This document shows positions 24,545-35,330 of a stretch of DNA of 64,000 nt, in pieces. A program made the translations under genes and the position numbers. The notes beneath the pieces were generated by a model that did no database searches, was not told the DNA's origin, and was given only the letters and a program-made list of their open reading frames with translations. The stretch covers positions 36,208,001 through 36,272,000 of the forward strand of contig CM114272.1 of NCBI GenBank assembly GCA_050084515.1, read 5' to 3'. Every line of letters starts with the position of its first letter. Position 1 is the first letter of the stretch. The stretch is from Blasia pusilla. Taxonomy: Eukaryota > Marchantiophyta > Marchantiopsida > Blasiales.

Positions 24545-26769
24545 TTTGATAAATGCACCATACTCCCTTAAAGTGTCCTTTTGATCTCACTAGTGCATAT
24601 AAGTTGAGACTTCATCTAACCCATAGGACTCAAAGCTCGATCTTAGAGCATAGTGGTAATCTGAGTATATAGGAGTCACGTACATTGTTGGGGATGGAAA
24701 TGACAAGTCACAAATATTTACGTTTGGTCACCCCATACCATCCCATGGTTGCAATCTGAACTTTTTTATCCACACAATGTATCTTGGGACACTAATTTCC
24801 ATCCAACTTTGAATTCATGAGTGACCCTATTAGGGCCACTCAAATACGAATAACAACCAAGTTAGATGGCCCCCGGATGCCCTGGTTACGGTGAAGCCTC
24901 GTCTGAAGAAACGAGAACTGAAATAGGTGTACCATTCCTCTAAACGGAGTTTTTTAAGGACGTCCGGAAGATAATTTTTGTCTTCTTTAAGCTGATATAT
25001 ATTTTTAATTTTTTTATTATATTAAATAATAATAATTATGAAACAAAACCCACTTGTGTGAAGTGAGCAACCATTTCTTCCCTCCCCGGATGTGTTCCCC
25101 GTGGGTGGGTGGGGGTTTAGGCTGATATATATTTTTATTTTTTTTTATGATAAATAATAATAATTATGAAACAAAACCCACTTGTGTGAAGTGAGCAACC
25201 ATTTCTTCCCTCCCCGGATGTGTTCCCCGTGGGTGGGGGAGGGGGCTCATGAGCTTCCCGTTTTGGTGTTTCCGGGAAGCTTCAAAGTCCCCGCTCCTCG
25301 CTAATTTCTACTCAAAAATATGTGGGTGTGTTGTTCTGATGTATTTCTGGATACTATAATACGTCTCTATGTGAAATTGTCACCCCCTCTTTTTCCGGAA
25401 GAAAACAAAACTAGTGGGTTATTCGAGCATGATATTTGACACCCCCTAATATCTCGTATGCCCTATGGACATCTTTGGATTACACCCGCATGAAATAATT
25501 TTTTAATGTGTCCAAACTATCCTTTCGGACAATTTTCCGCATAAACAATATACCAACCCCAAACCACACCCCTATTATCTATTATCTAGGAACCGCATCG
25601 GACGGAAGACTAATTCAGCTGAAAACAAGATTTAGTCGGGGCTATGTGAGTGCTGGAGATGGACCAGGCTCCCCGTACACGTCACTCCGTCGTGGTGACA
25701 AGGACGGAAAACAATTAGATACGTCCATGTGCAGCAGTAGTCAGTCGGGGACGGGGACTGCAAAATAGCACGATAGATATTTGCAGTGATGGGCATTTGG
25801 ATAGGTACGATATTAGGTCCCGCGAATAGCGACCGGGGTCAGTAGAGGACTTGAACGACCTCGTTCCGTTCCAAACAGAGAGTTGGTGAGATGTGACCAG
25901 GGTGAGGGAAACTGACCGCAGGTCACTTTGAGGCTGACTGCATGAGTTAGCCCATTCGCGGGTCCATTTCGAGATCAGATCGACAGGGATCAGATCATGA
26001 CTATCATTGGAGAAGGCAGAGGACCCACGCGCTCCGATTGATCCCATCGGATAGACAAGATCCGTCATAGAGCCGCTAAGTTCAGGGACCAAGTAAGCAT
26101 GCGACCATAACCTAAGGACCCATCCGATCGGCAGCTCGACTTCCGGACTTTTCGTGAATTGTTGTAAGTTTTTTTTAATTTGTACCCAATTGTTTCAAAA
26201 TTCATATTATCAGTAAGGTGTTTAAAAAAAAGTGTTTAAAGAATTAATATATAGCAAGTGAAAGGAAGAGATTATTGATGATGCATAGAAATTTATTTTT
26301 TTCTTGTTGCCCATTTGTCAAACGGACTTATTTGCCAATCAAGAAGGCACTCTCACATAATTATATAGATTAGAGAGTGCTTCTTCATCTTGAGATTATC
26401 TTTTTGATACATGTTTTTTTAAGTCAATAGAATTTTTTATTGTTTAAGTCAATTAGTTCATTCGGATTTAATTGTACACATAGGATGGGTAATTCAAAGA
26501 TATACATTCTTGCATCGCATGAGCACCGGTTAGTTTTATAACAATGCCATTGAGTGATGTGTGGGAAGCTTAGGTCAACACTCTGAGGATGTGTATGGAG
26601 CAAGCATTTCGGACGAATTGATGATCACTCAATTCATACCGAATCGTTATCATCGAGAGAAGATTGTTGCATGGAAGTTGGTAGTGACAACACCTCAGGA
26701 TGAATGAGGAGGATGAATTGAATATATTGGCAACATTTACACCAAAGAATTATTACATCATAAGTCCTC
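24545..26769. other. gene-free DNA with worn Helitron ends
   Basis: No gene supported. Near 26366 a minus-strand TCTATATAATTATGTGAGAG start abuts a plus-strand TAGATTAGAGAGTGCTTC start; the plus-strand piece ends with GCATCGCATGAGCACCGGTTAG near 26536. Confidence 0.5.
24988..25237. repeat. tandem duplication, about 130-bp unit
   Basis: GCTGATATATATTTTTA and the following AT tract, AAACCCACTTGTGTGAAGTG and CCCCGTGGGTGGG are repeated almost exactly at 24990-25120 and 25121-25237. The very high identity suggests recent origin. Confidence 0.85.
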
Positions 26770-26779
26770 CCAGTAGTCT

Positions 26780-27070
26780 AGGGAAAACCCCATTGGGAGC
26801 AATATTGCTCCACCAACCAAGATGTTGTAGGACTCTGCATCGGTCACTATCGCCTTGGCTCACACCACGGACTCATCTGTAGGATGTCCCGAGCAAATCC
26901 TCACCACAACCTCTTGTCGGCTGATAAACTGTGTGGTTGTCGCTCCACCCAAGGATGTCTGTATCCTAAATGGACAACGATCCACATCAGCCTTTATCAG
27001 ACCGAAACCTCTGAATGCCGCTTTCCCCAACATCAAGGGGTTGCACTCTTGAATCCAACAAGACGGGCTG
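26780..27070 (-). pseudogene. retropepsin fragment, family B copy 2
   Basis: Minus-strand reading gives VLLDSRVQPLDVG with the active-site triplet at 27047-27055 as Asp-Ser-Arg, so the invariant Gly is lost. The rest of the domain is in several frames with stops. The left limit marks where similarity to the copy at 34.4-34.7 kb ends. Confidence 0.6.
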
Positions 27071-27146
27071 CGGACTAAAAACTCTACCTCCTTGACTCAC
27101 CAACTAGAAGAACACCCCCTCCCCCCCCCGCGCGCAGGCAGGCTGA

Positions 27147-27989
27147 TTATCTAGCAACATAACCAGGAGAAGTCATGACATGCTCTATCGTGGGTCTAAC
27201 AAGCATCTCCGCCATCCTAGCCACCATAGCTGACGTGGATGGCCCGAGCATAGGCTCCAAGGGCAGGTTCATCACCTCCTCTACAATCATCCCTAAGTGT
27301 GACGTAGGAACACCAACTCCACGCTCACATAGCGTAGTGGCAAGCCAAAAAACCTTGGCGGGGATACCTCCCAACGTCATAACATCAGAAGCAGAAAATA
27401 AAGGAGCACGGCATACAACAGTGGTCGCCCCCAACAACGTGCTCGACACATGCTCCTCCTGAGGATCAACAATAGGAGTCGTCGCACTCGCTTCTCCCAT
27501 CGCCCTCTGTTCCTATACACCAACAACATCACCAACACTCTGATCATGACCCATCGATGGGGTCCTCATCGCCTCGGACAACGTGAAAGACTAAGGAAGC
27601 CTCGTCTGTTTCCTAGTTTCCCCTCATTGTGGATCCAACCTTACGGTTGCTCCACACGTAACAACTACGGAGACCTCCATCTGGGCAACCCCGCACATCT
27701 AACCAGGATCCTCCATATCTCTGGCTGCTCCATAAGACGTCAATGCCACGGATCCAACATCGTGTAACCTCAATGCCATAGCGGAAATCTACTCGTGTAG
27801 CTGCTGTATCTGAGCAGCCATCCCAGCCTCACGCCTGACGTCTCCCTCGATGGGTCTAGGTGGTGGGACTCTACCTCCTCCATGGGCAACTCCAGCTCCT
27901 CGTCCCCCAACGGGACCACCTGGTGCACGACCTCTTGACCCACCCAGACCGGCTACTCGCTCTAGTGCCCTCTCTGGCCCTCGGTCCAA
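27147..27989 (-). pseudogene. gag C-terminal tail and gag-protease linker, family B copy 2
   Basis: The part at 27989-27789 is open and rich in Gly, Arg and Pro (GGSRGRAPGGPVGGRG), a basic tail as found after gag zinc knuckles, suited to nucleic acid binding. After several stops the linker continues in 27500-27147 with the IVEEVMNLPLEPMLG and RPTIEHVMTSPG stretches, which match 34860-34900 and the linker of the element at the left edge. Function of the linker is unknown. Confidence 0.6.
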
Positions 27990-27999
27990 ACGTAACTAA

Positions 28000-29120
28000 G
28001 GGTGTAGGCTGAAACAATTGGTGCATGTGGGACCGTACATGTGACAATAGTCACACTGATATCCTCCTGATGCAGCACCATCTCCTCCTCCATGCTGAGG
28101 CAAGCGTCCATGACCTTGACGAGTGCAATCGCGCTCATGATGGGCTCCACTACATGCCCAACAAGTGATCATAGGCGGTTACTTCTGAGCCGCATATGAA
28201 AGCGCATGTCTCTGCGGCACGGCCTCCCGGTATCCTTCCTTATCTCGTGGTGCCAAAGTCGACCTATATCGGAATCCACATTGCTCTGCACTGGTGGTGC
28301 ACGCAATCGTGAGTGCTCTCACCGAGAACCCATGGTGGTTACGCTCTCCTCTGCCATGTTGCGCTCAATGTTCTCTATGGTCCTAAAATCATCTCTCAAC
28401 GTAAGTGAGGTGTTCATAAGAAGCACCCCCTCCCCCACCCGTGTCCGTAGGGTTCGGTCCAGCATCGTGTACCATGACTGGATAGTTTGGGACTCTGTCA
28501 CCCCCTGAGTGACATTAATCAACTAGCGCAAGCGAGTGTAGGCCTCACTCGCTTGCACCCCTTGGTAGCTCCTTCGCAACTCAGCAAAGAACTCAACCAC
28601 GAGGTTGAATCTGGGATGAACACGATTGGATGGTGCAATTGCTCCAATGCAAGTTATCCCTCCTTAAACATCACTCGCGGAAGAGGAGGAGGCCTCTCTT
28701 GACTCCTCCTCCTCATCGGGAAACAACTCAGTCCATGATACATAATGTGGGTCATAGTAGAGTCGCCATGCCTCAATCTCCTAGGCATATTTGTGGGAGA
28801 ACTCATGGTAATCGTCCATGGGTGCCCCCTCTAGGTGCTAAAACAATCCGTTCCATGCTGTAAATGGGTTGAACTCTTTGGAGTTCCTAGCCCGCTGTGA
28901 GTCACACCAACTCCTGAACTCCGCAATGAAGTCGTGTAACTCTATAGTGCCTATAGCACCCAAGAACCTACGCGGTCATCTACCCCGGTCATCCATCTCA
29001 TACTCCCAAGCGGTGGGACCACAAACTATATGCGATGATGCACTAACACACTCCTCTATACTCTCCCCCTTATCTAAAGACGACACAAAAAGATATCAAA
29101 GTGGTCTTTCACGTGGAGAT
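28000..29120 (-). pseudogene. gag (capsid and zinc knuckle), family B copy 2
   Basis: Minus-strand pieces conserved with copy 1 include WRLYYDPHYVSWT (about 28760) and a segment around GVTESQTIQSW near 28510. Near 28165 one frame reads CWACSGAHHERDC, a CCHC-type zinc knuckle one residue shorter than the usual C-x2-C-x4-H-x4-C, followed by a second Cys-rich patch CDYCHMYGPTCTNC near 28060. Gag forms the particle and binds RNA. Frameshifts and stops break the frame repeatedly. Confidence 0.65.
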
Positions 29121-29199
29121 CCTTGAAACCTCGCAACACTCCGGGTAAACTCTCTAGAGCTACTCTCACGTCCACCACCTTGCCTCTCAAAGTCGTGAA

Positions 29200-31399
29200 A
29201 GGACGCCGTGATGACCCTCATGCCCCTCTCACACGATCACTCTCAACCTTGCAAGTAATCACTCAATCACTCAATCTAGCTCGCGGCACTCAATCTACAC
29301 TCTCTCACTTAGACGTGTGCTATGCGGCAACAAGCGACGTGGTGCGGCAAATCGAGTGATCTACCGTCTCATCGAAAAAACATACCTTCAACTCTGGACA
29401 TCCCATATAGTTCTATATCCCCTAAACCACATACATCAATGATGCTCTCAACATCTACACGAAACCCAATATCCCCAAAATAACTATCCAAATGCTCGAA
29501 ATTCCCTCACAGGTGTAGGGAAAAATACGAGAATGGGTAACCTAACAACAAGTCTCGATGTCGCTCCTCAGCAATTCCCAACTCGGTTGTGAAAACAAAC
29601 TCCTCCAAATAGCACGTCGTACATCCTTGGTATTGACGATACTCAGATCTCCTCGATGTGCCGTGCGGGTCCAAAGGTACGGTGCGGCACTAGCGGCACA
29701 GAACAACTACAAATGGCACAACACTACACTCGATAATGGGATGCGGCACTCAACGGCATAACCTCCTCAACAAAAACAAAATAAAATCTGCTCCCAAATG
29801 ATGGTATGGTGCGGATCCGCGATCGAGACGGTGCGGTGCGGCCACGAGCGACATGGTGGGCAATCGGCAGCGCATTGCAACTACAGGCGTCTTGGCAAGG
29901 TGCTCGATCGTCATCAAGCGGCTACCATCTCACAACACAGTAAAACAAAAAGAAAATGGTGATCCCATTTCTCCACAAAGATCACATGTCATCGTTTAGC
30001 GGCCAATCCTCAATCGCGTAGTGAGTCAGCGGCGGCTAGAAACAGTGGCGTCGCAAATCACAAAATCAACGGTCATCAACGGCGAAGAGTGGAAACTAGC
30101 GGCGTCAGTCGAAAGAAAGTCATGGAAGTCAGAGACAACACCACATGCAATATTGACGGCTACGCGGCATGGCCAGACGCGCGTAGTAGCCACAAGTTAC
30201 GCAGTCGTTGTAGCTCCGTGGGAAGTCGGCGGTTGGCTCGTAGTAGCACTGGCAAGAGGGAAGTCGAAGTAGGCATGGCCTTGTGGAACACAGTAGGCGG
30301 GCCGGGCAAGTGGCCAAAAAGTGGTCGGCGTAAAAATGCAAGGCAGTTCTGGCGAGACCAGTCGGATATCGCGGGCAACAAGAGTAGGCGGGTGAAGCGT
30401 GCAACAATACACCCGGCGATGCTGCATGGTGCGATTGAAAGGCGACGGCAGGAAACTGCCAGGAGTAGCCATGAATTGCGGGACATCGCCAAGAGCGCGG
30501 GCACAGTCGGATGTGCGTCCGTGAGGACCGGATCACGCAGCCACCAGGAATGACGGTCGGCTAGGGGCAGCGACCAAGGCTGGGCCAAATACACAAAGCG
30601 GTGGGAAAGGCAACTACGCGACAAGAAAGACCGAGTCGGGTGAAGCAGAACCGGCGAGGATGGAGCCGCGATTGGACACAACGGCTTCCGGGCTTCGCTT
30701 GTATTCACGGCTACGGCGGAAATTTTGAGGTAGCAACGCTTTAGGGATGAGACGGTCGTTGGAAACAACAAAATATGGGTCGGACGGGCCTGACAATATG
30801 CGACCCCCTAAAATCCAAATGAACACTCAATTTTGCCCACTAACTCCACCATTAGTAGATCAACTCTCCTATTTTACTTTTCACTCAACTTATACCTCTG
30901 AATAAAATTTTCCCTTGTCCTATCCACTTAGATGAAACATAAAAAAAAATTCTACCCATCAACAAGAATTTTTATCCAAGGATTTTGGAAATTTCACTAA
31001 GTGGAAAGAGACGTCGTGGAAATTTCCACAACGTCTCTTTCTCCTATGGAAAATTGGGCAGCGCTCTCGCATTGATTTCTCCCAAAAAAAATCGTAAACC
31101 TGTGAAAATACAAATCAGAAAGCTACATGGTGCTCTCGAGAGCACCGGCATGGAGTAATCCGCCTCCATACTCAATCTCTACCGAAATTTGGGCAACGCT
31201 TTCGTGCGCCACTCTCCGGTACAAAAAATCAGCAAGAAATGACATCAAACGAATGGCTCTTGCTCCCATGAGCATACACGTGAGCCATGAAGTGGGGAAC
31301 ATAGTCCCCCAACCTACAACAAACAGCGAACAACAGCAAGCTCCTCCATCGTTGCTTTAAAATCCTCATTCTCTCTTTGTAAATCAAGTAGATCTCACA
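29200..31399 (-). other. family B 5' leader (untranslated region)
   Basis: About 2.2 kb between LTR and gag with no conserved coding frame. The part at 29200-29540 is clearly the same as 58100-58406 in opposite orientation, which fixes it as element leader. TGCCGCAC-type words recur (29325, 29340, 29677, 29742, 29845 on the plus strand as GTGCGGCA or near variants). The long frame 30160-30771 is probably a by-product of GC-rich sequence. Confidence 0.55.
31004..31041. repeat. 38-bp palindrome with one mismatched pair
   Basis: GAAAGAGACGTCGTGGAAA (31004-31022) is the reverse complement of 31023-31041 except for one position. It contains GACGTC and AATTT at the centre and lies in the leader of family B copy 2 just below the LTR. 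Confidence 0.8.
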
Positions 31400-31870
31400 T
31401 CAACATCTCACAACAAGCTCTCCATGGTGTGCACTCTCTCTCATGTCAAACCAAACCCACTCTCCTAATGAGAGGCTTGGGTTACACACACAAGGCAAGG
31501 AGGACCATAGCTTTGCCGCCTCATGCCAAGAGGTTCAACAAAGAGAGAGAATGACCTCTCAAGCCCCCTTCCCTCTCCCAAGCTCTCTCCTCGGTAACTT
31601 ATGCGCGCATGTCACCTCCTTGGCTCTTGACCTGCTGTATTGGGTCAAGGGTCGCTTCCCAAAGTGGAAAGTCAACAATATTCCAAATGGAAACTTACCC
31701 AAAATAGTAAGTTATATATATGGCTCCAAATGAGCCGAAACAAAGGGGAAACCTGCTCTCTCAAGTTACCCGTGGCCTCAACATGTCATCCTCGACCTTC
31801 AGAGGCTGTCCTCTAGTATTTCTGAAGATGCTCTACTAGATCTCGCTAATCTATCCTAAAAGACGTGACA
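31400..31870 (-). repeat. family B LTR (copy 2), 3' limit uncertain
   Basis: Starts TGTCACGTCTTTTAGGATAG at 31870 (minus). It aligns along its length with the plus-strand copy from 57307: GAGAGAGCAGGTTTCCCC, TTGTTTCGGCTCATTTGGAG, CTTGACCCAATACAGCAGG and GGAGAGTGGGTTTGGTTTG stretches occur in order. Similarity fades after the GGTTTGACAT segment, so the end could lie further left. No PBS of the usual TGGTATCAGAG type was found downstream. Confidence 0.65.
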
Positions 31871-32700
31871 CCTTGAGCAATTGAAATGCTCTCTCTTGCT
31901 TGTCCCCCTAGTGCCACTTATGATCCACCTTGGTCAACAAAAATAGTGGCTTTGCAATTGAACGGAAACCCTTGACGTACCATTGATAGAAGTTCTCCAA
32001 TCCCATGAATGCACGGAATCGACTCACATTTGTAGGGCGTGGAGTTTGTGAAATAGTCTCTACCTTTGTCTGCTACATACCAAGGCCATTTGGGTATATC
32101 GTATGTCCTAGGTACTCAATGTGGCCGTAGAAGAACTTGCACTTGCTTGGATGTAGCTTTAGCCCATGTAATTGCAATCGTCAAAACACCTCCTCCAAAT
32201 GTCTCTCATACTCTTCAACTGTTGTACTAAAGACTACGATTTCATTAATATAATACCTAGCAAAATCCAGACCCGCCAAGATCCTATCCATCAAAGATAT
32301 TCTCAAGAGTGGGCATGGCATACCTATTGGACTTCATTTTTTTATTGATACTTTGGTAATCTCCACACATCCGCCTATCCGTCTAGTTACCATGTACATC
32401 CTTCTTGGCCGACTTGACTATGGCACATGCATACTCCATATGCAATATCTCCATTAGTCCTACTTCGACCAAGTCTTGGCTTCTACTCTGAATTAGAGCC
32501 CTCTCCATATCATTGTACTTGTAGGTCGTCGGAAGATCGACGTGTGGCTAGAAAACTCAATGCGGATCCCTAGACCTTTTGGCGTATCCAAATCATGCAA
32601 GCTAAATGCAAAACAACTCCTATAACTCCTAAGGAATTGAAGTATCTGACACCGTTCTCCTCTTGTCAACGTAGGGCCCAATCTAGCTCCCAAGTCTCCA
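31871..32700 (-). pseudogene. reverse transcriptase, family B copy 1, truncated
   Basis: Pieces in order on the minus strand: CFAFSLHDLDTPKGLGIRIE (about 32620), then after frameshifts LEEVF and LQLHGLKLHPSKCKFF (about 32170), EYLGHTIYPNGLGM, VSRFRAFMGLENFYQWYVKG and a final RAFQLL at the truncation. These are typical Ty3/gypsy reverse transcriptase segments and match 62460-63497. The catalytic YxDD box reads YINE (about 32250), so both metal-binding Asp are lost. The palm between about 32480 and 32330 is badly decayed. Confidence 0.8.
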
Positions 32701-33059
32701 TTGTGACTACGGTAGGATTCTCAGGCGCGGATATCAGTGGTTGCTATGGTGTAATCCTATCTCGAACAACAGAACTCGACTGCTCTTGTGCAGCCAACTA
32801 CAAACTCTTATGTCCTAGACCTGCAATACCATGAACTACCCTCCATGTTGTGGCTGCCATCACTCGGCGTACCTGCAAAAAATCCCAAGAAGTCCAAGGA
32901 TTGTCTCTCCCAATCACTCCTCGTATATCGATCTCCTTGGATCTCACCCCCAACCACTGCCTCAAGCGTATTGGTTGACATGGGGCTCACCAATGCAACA
33001 ATTGTGATCTTTCACAACCTCATCCAACCTTGCTCAACTACTCCTAAGTTGATAATCCA

Positions 33060-34290
33060 TATTGAAAAATTTAGGTCCATCACCTGACCCTGGACATGTC
33101 ATCTAGATGCCTATGATAGTAACGGTACTTCTATCACTCCTATGGGAAATCCCATCATGTGCTCTCGCTCATCGGCATTGGGGTCCACCAACTATTATGT
33201 CTGGCCATCCCAAACCAAGCCAGGACCAGCCTCCTTGTATGCATAGGAAGCGGGAAAAGGCTGCATATGGCACGCCAATCCTATTGACCACAGTCAATGG
33301 CGGTCGATCATCATGCCCTAGTGCTTGTGATGGACGATCTGGATCCAGGATAGAAGCCACCAACAAATAGGAGGGGACGTCCACTCTCGCATAAGCCCTC
33401 TGCAACCCCTCAAGTGGGACCAAGTTGGTCCATCATAAACGAGGGAAATGTGCTCATAAACTACCGCTCTTTGCATCCAAAAATATTGCTTGGCCGATCC
33501 ATGCATGCACCTTATGTGCACTCGTCACCACCCATGATCTCAAATCGCCCAAAATCGATATATTCTCTAGGATGTATGATAGAGAACTGATGCTCATACA
33601 AGTGTCGTAAGATGCTCATGATATTGGAAAACAACCTCCATTGAGTGTCAGCTAACCCGCTATCTTGTGGAGCACTCGATTGGCCCTCACATGGCTAACC
33701 AGGAATGACCGAATCAATGGTCCCTACACGCTCCAAGTCCTACATCCCCAACAACGAGATATCCCTTGGGAGGGAACTCTGGTACCCTTGTATGGCGGAT
33801 GCAAACAACAAGTTGGGAAAGCGGAGGAGAAACTGTGCCATATGTTGGAGTGAAATGCGCCTCTCAACCTCATCAAGCTCCACATATAGATATTGTCGCA
33901 CTCTTTCCTGCAAAACAACAGCCAACTCAATTTTGATCCCTCCAAGAGATCCAACACCCAAACATCCTTCTCTGGGATGCACCACACAATGGGTGTGGTG
34001 TCCAAGGGTATTATATTAGCACTCTCGGCTACCTTGGGTTCTTCTGACCTGACACACTCTAGTGCAAATGTCTCACTCCACGCTGTCTGCATGTGATCAT
34101 TAGCCAAGCGTCGGAGCTCCTCACTCGAGCCCCACAAAGGCACCTCTCCTCCACTGAATGATGCGGTTATCATAACACTCCTCTCCATAGAGATGTCGAG
34201 TGCGGGTGTGTCCTCTGCATGGACATGCCCCTTAATCAAATCACTAGGCAAAGTGATGGCGTTTCTGAATGCTACTAATGTTTCCATCTC
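33060..34290 (-). pseudogene. C5-cytosine DNA methyltransferase domain in Gag-Pol, broken
   Basis: This domain would transfer a methyl group from S-adenosylmethionine to carbon 5 of cytosine. Reading on the minus strand, across frames: WVLDLLEG then a frameshift and LGGIKIELAVVLQE (motif I, SAM-binding DLFxGxGG type, about 33985-33930); YVELDEVERRIS (motif II acidic residues, about 33890); PCEGQ (motif IV, catalytic Cys codon at 33689-33691, preceded by TAG where Trp would stand); YILENISILGD (motif VI ENV, about 33575-33545); a poorly kept motif VIII before WTNLV (about 33430); and DEREHMMGF...VMDLNFSIW (motifs IX-X, about 33170-33070). Order and spacing fit a complete C5-MTase of roughly 400 residues. 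It sits between protease and reverse transcriptase. At least three frameshifts and several stops inactivate it. Confidence 0.8.
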
Positions 34291-34399
34291 CCCTGGCCCT
34301 CACTCGATCACTCCACCCATGAATCGAACGGGTAAGGAGCTAAGTTGGCCATCACGTGATAGCCATCCTGGTCAGTAGGATGCTCACTCCTTCCAATTA

Positions 34400-34760
34400 T
34401 CCAAAGTAAACCCCATCGGGTATAATATTGCTCCTCCAACCAAGACGTCATAGGACTCGACATCAATCACTATCGCCTTGTCTCGCACCACGGACTCATC
34501 TGATGGATGTCCGAGTCAAAGCCTCATCATGACCTCATATCGTGTGATGATCTGCATCATACTCGCTCCATCCAAGGATGTATGTATCCTGAATGGACAA
34601 CGCTCCACGTCGGCCCTTGTCAGGCCCAATCTTGTAAATGTCACTTTCCCGAACATCACGGGTTGCGCTCGTGAATCCAACAAGACGTACTGCAAAAAAA
34701 TCTCTACCTCTTGGACTCACCAAATGGAATACCTTTCCTTGGTTATCTGAAAAATAACTC
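34400..34760 (-). pseudogene. retropepsin, family B copy 1
   Basis: VLLDSRAQPVMFGKVTFTRL reads from about 34686 down on the minus strand, with the active-site triplet Asp-Ser-Arg at 34669-34677 (Gly expected). ERCPFRIHTSLDGAS and, further on, YDVLVGGAILYPMGFTLDNW follow (about 34600 and 34430), as in the copy at the left edge. Only scattered stops, but the Arg substitution should abolish protease activity. Confidence 0.75.
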
Positions 34761-35330
34761 CAAGGGAAACCATGGCACGCTCTATTGCGGTCTAGCCTAC
34801 ATCTCCGCCATCCTAGCAGTCGCAACCTGCCATGAATGTGAGGTGCACATGGCCTGAGCATAGGCTCCAAGGGCAAGTCTACCACCTCCTTTGCAATCAC
34901 CTCTGAACGTGATGCAGGAACACCAACTCTACGTCCATGGAGCGTAGCAGCCAGTCGGAAAACCTCGATGGACGTACTTCCCAACGTCATAACATCGGAA
35001 GAAGAAAACCATGGGGCGGGGTGCATCGTGGTGATCGTCCCCAAACAATGTACTCGATAGGGGCTCCACCTGGGTATTTGCCATAGGATTCTTTGCACTC
35101 GCTTCTCCCATCGTCCTCCGTGTTTGCACACCAAGAACATCGACTTTGAGGGAAACTCTGATCAAGACCTATTGATGGGGTCCTCATCGCCTCAGACAAA
35201 GTATCAGACCGAGGAAGTTTGGTATGTTTCTTGGATTCCCCTCTATGTGGATCCAACTCTACAACTGCTCCGACGTAACAAGCGGCTGCCTCCATCTGTG
35301 ACGCTCCGCAAATCCAACTAGGATCCTCCA
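34761..35330 (-). pseudogene. gag-protease linker, family B copy 1
   Basis: The frame covering 35140-34535 includes VVDLPLEPMLRP, RNRACHGFPWSYFSDNQGKV and FHLVSPRG. Corresponding text is in copy 2 (27500-27147) and in the left-edge element (FFLVSP at about 410-430). I do not know a domain here. Confidence 0.6.

Larger units (their letters stand above)
26770..31870 (-). mobile_element. Ty3/gypsy family B copy 2, truncated in protease
   Basis: A minus-strand element whose 5' LTR begins at 31870 with TGTCACGTCTTTTAGGATAG. Reading leftwards there is the LTR (to about 31400), a long GC-rich leader, gag (about 29100-28000), a Gly/Arg/Pro-rich gag tail, a linker (27500-27147) and a worn retropepsin (about 27070-26780). 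Similarity to the neighbouring copy stops near 26770, so reverse transcriptase and everything after it are absent. Stops and frameshifts are spread throughout. Its 5' end abuts the broken reverse transcriptase of copy 1. Confidence 0.8.

Noticed and set aside
30160-30771. 203-codon open frame on the minus strand
   Set aside because: It lies in the GC-rich leader of family B copy 2, has overlapping frames on both strands and no recognisable domain, and is not readable in the other copies.
31443-31560. conserved peptide frame MSNQTHSPNERLGL found at three places
   Set aside because: It is antisense to the family B LTR at 31.4, 36.8 and 57.7 kb, so its conservation reflects shared LTR DNA and not a protein.
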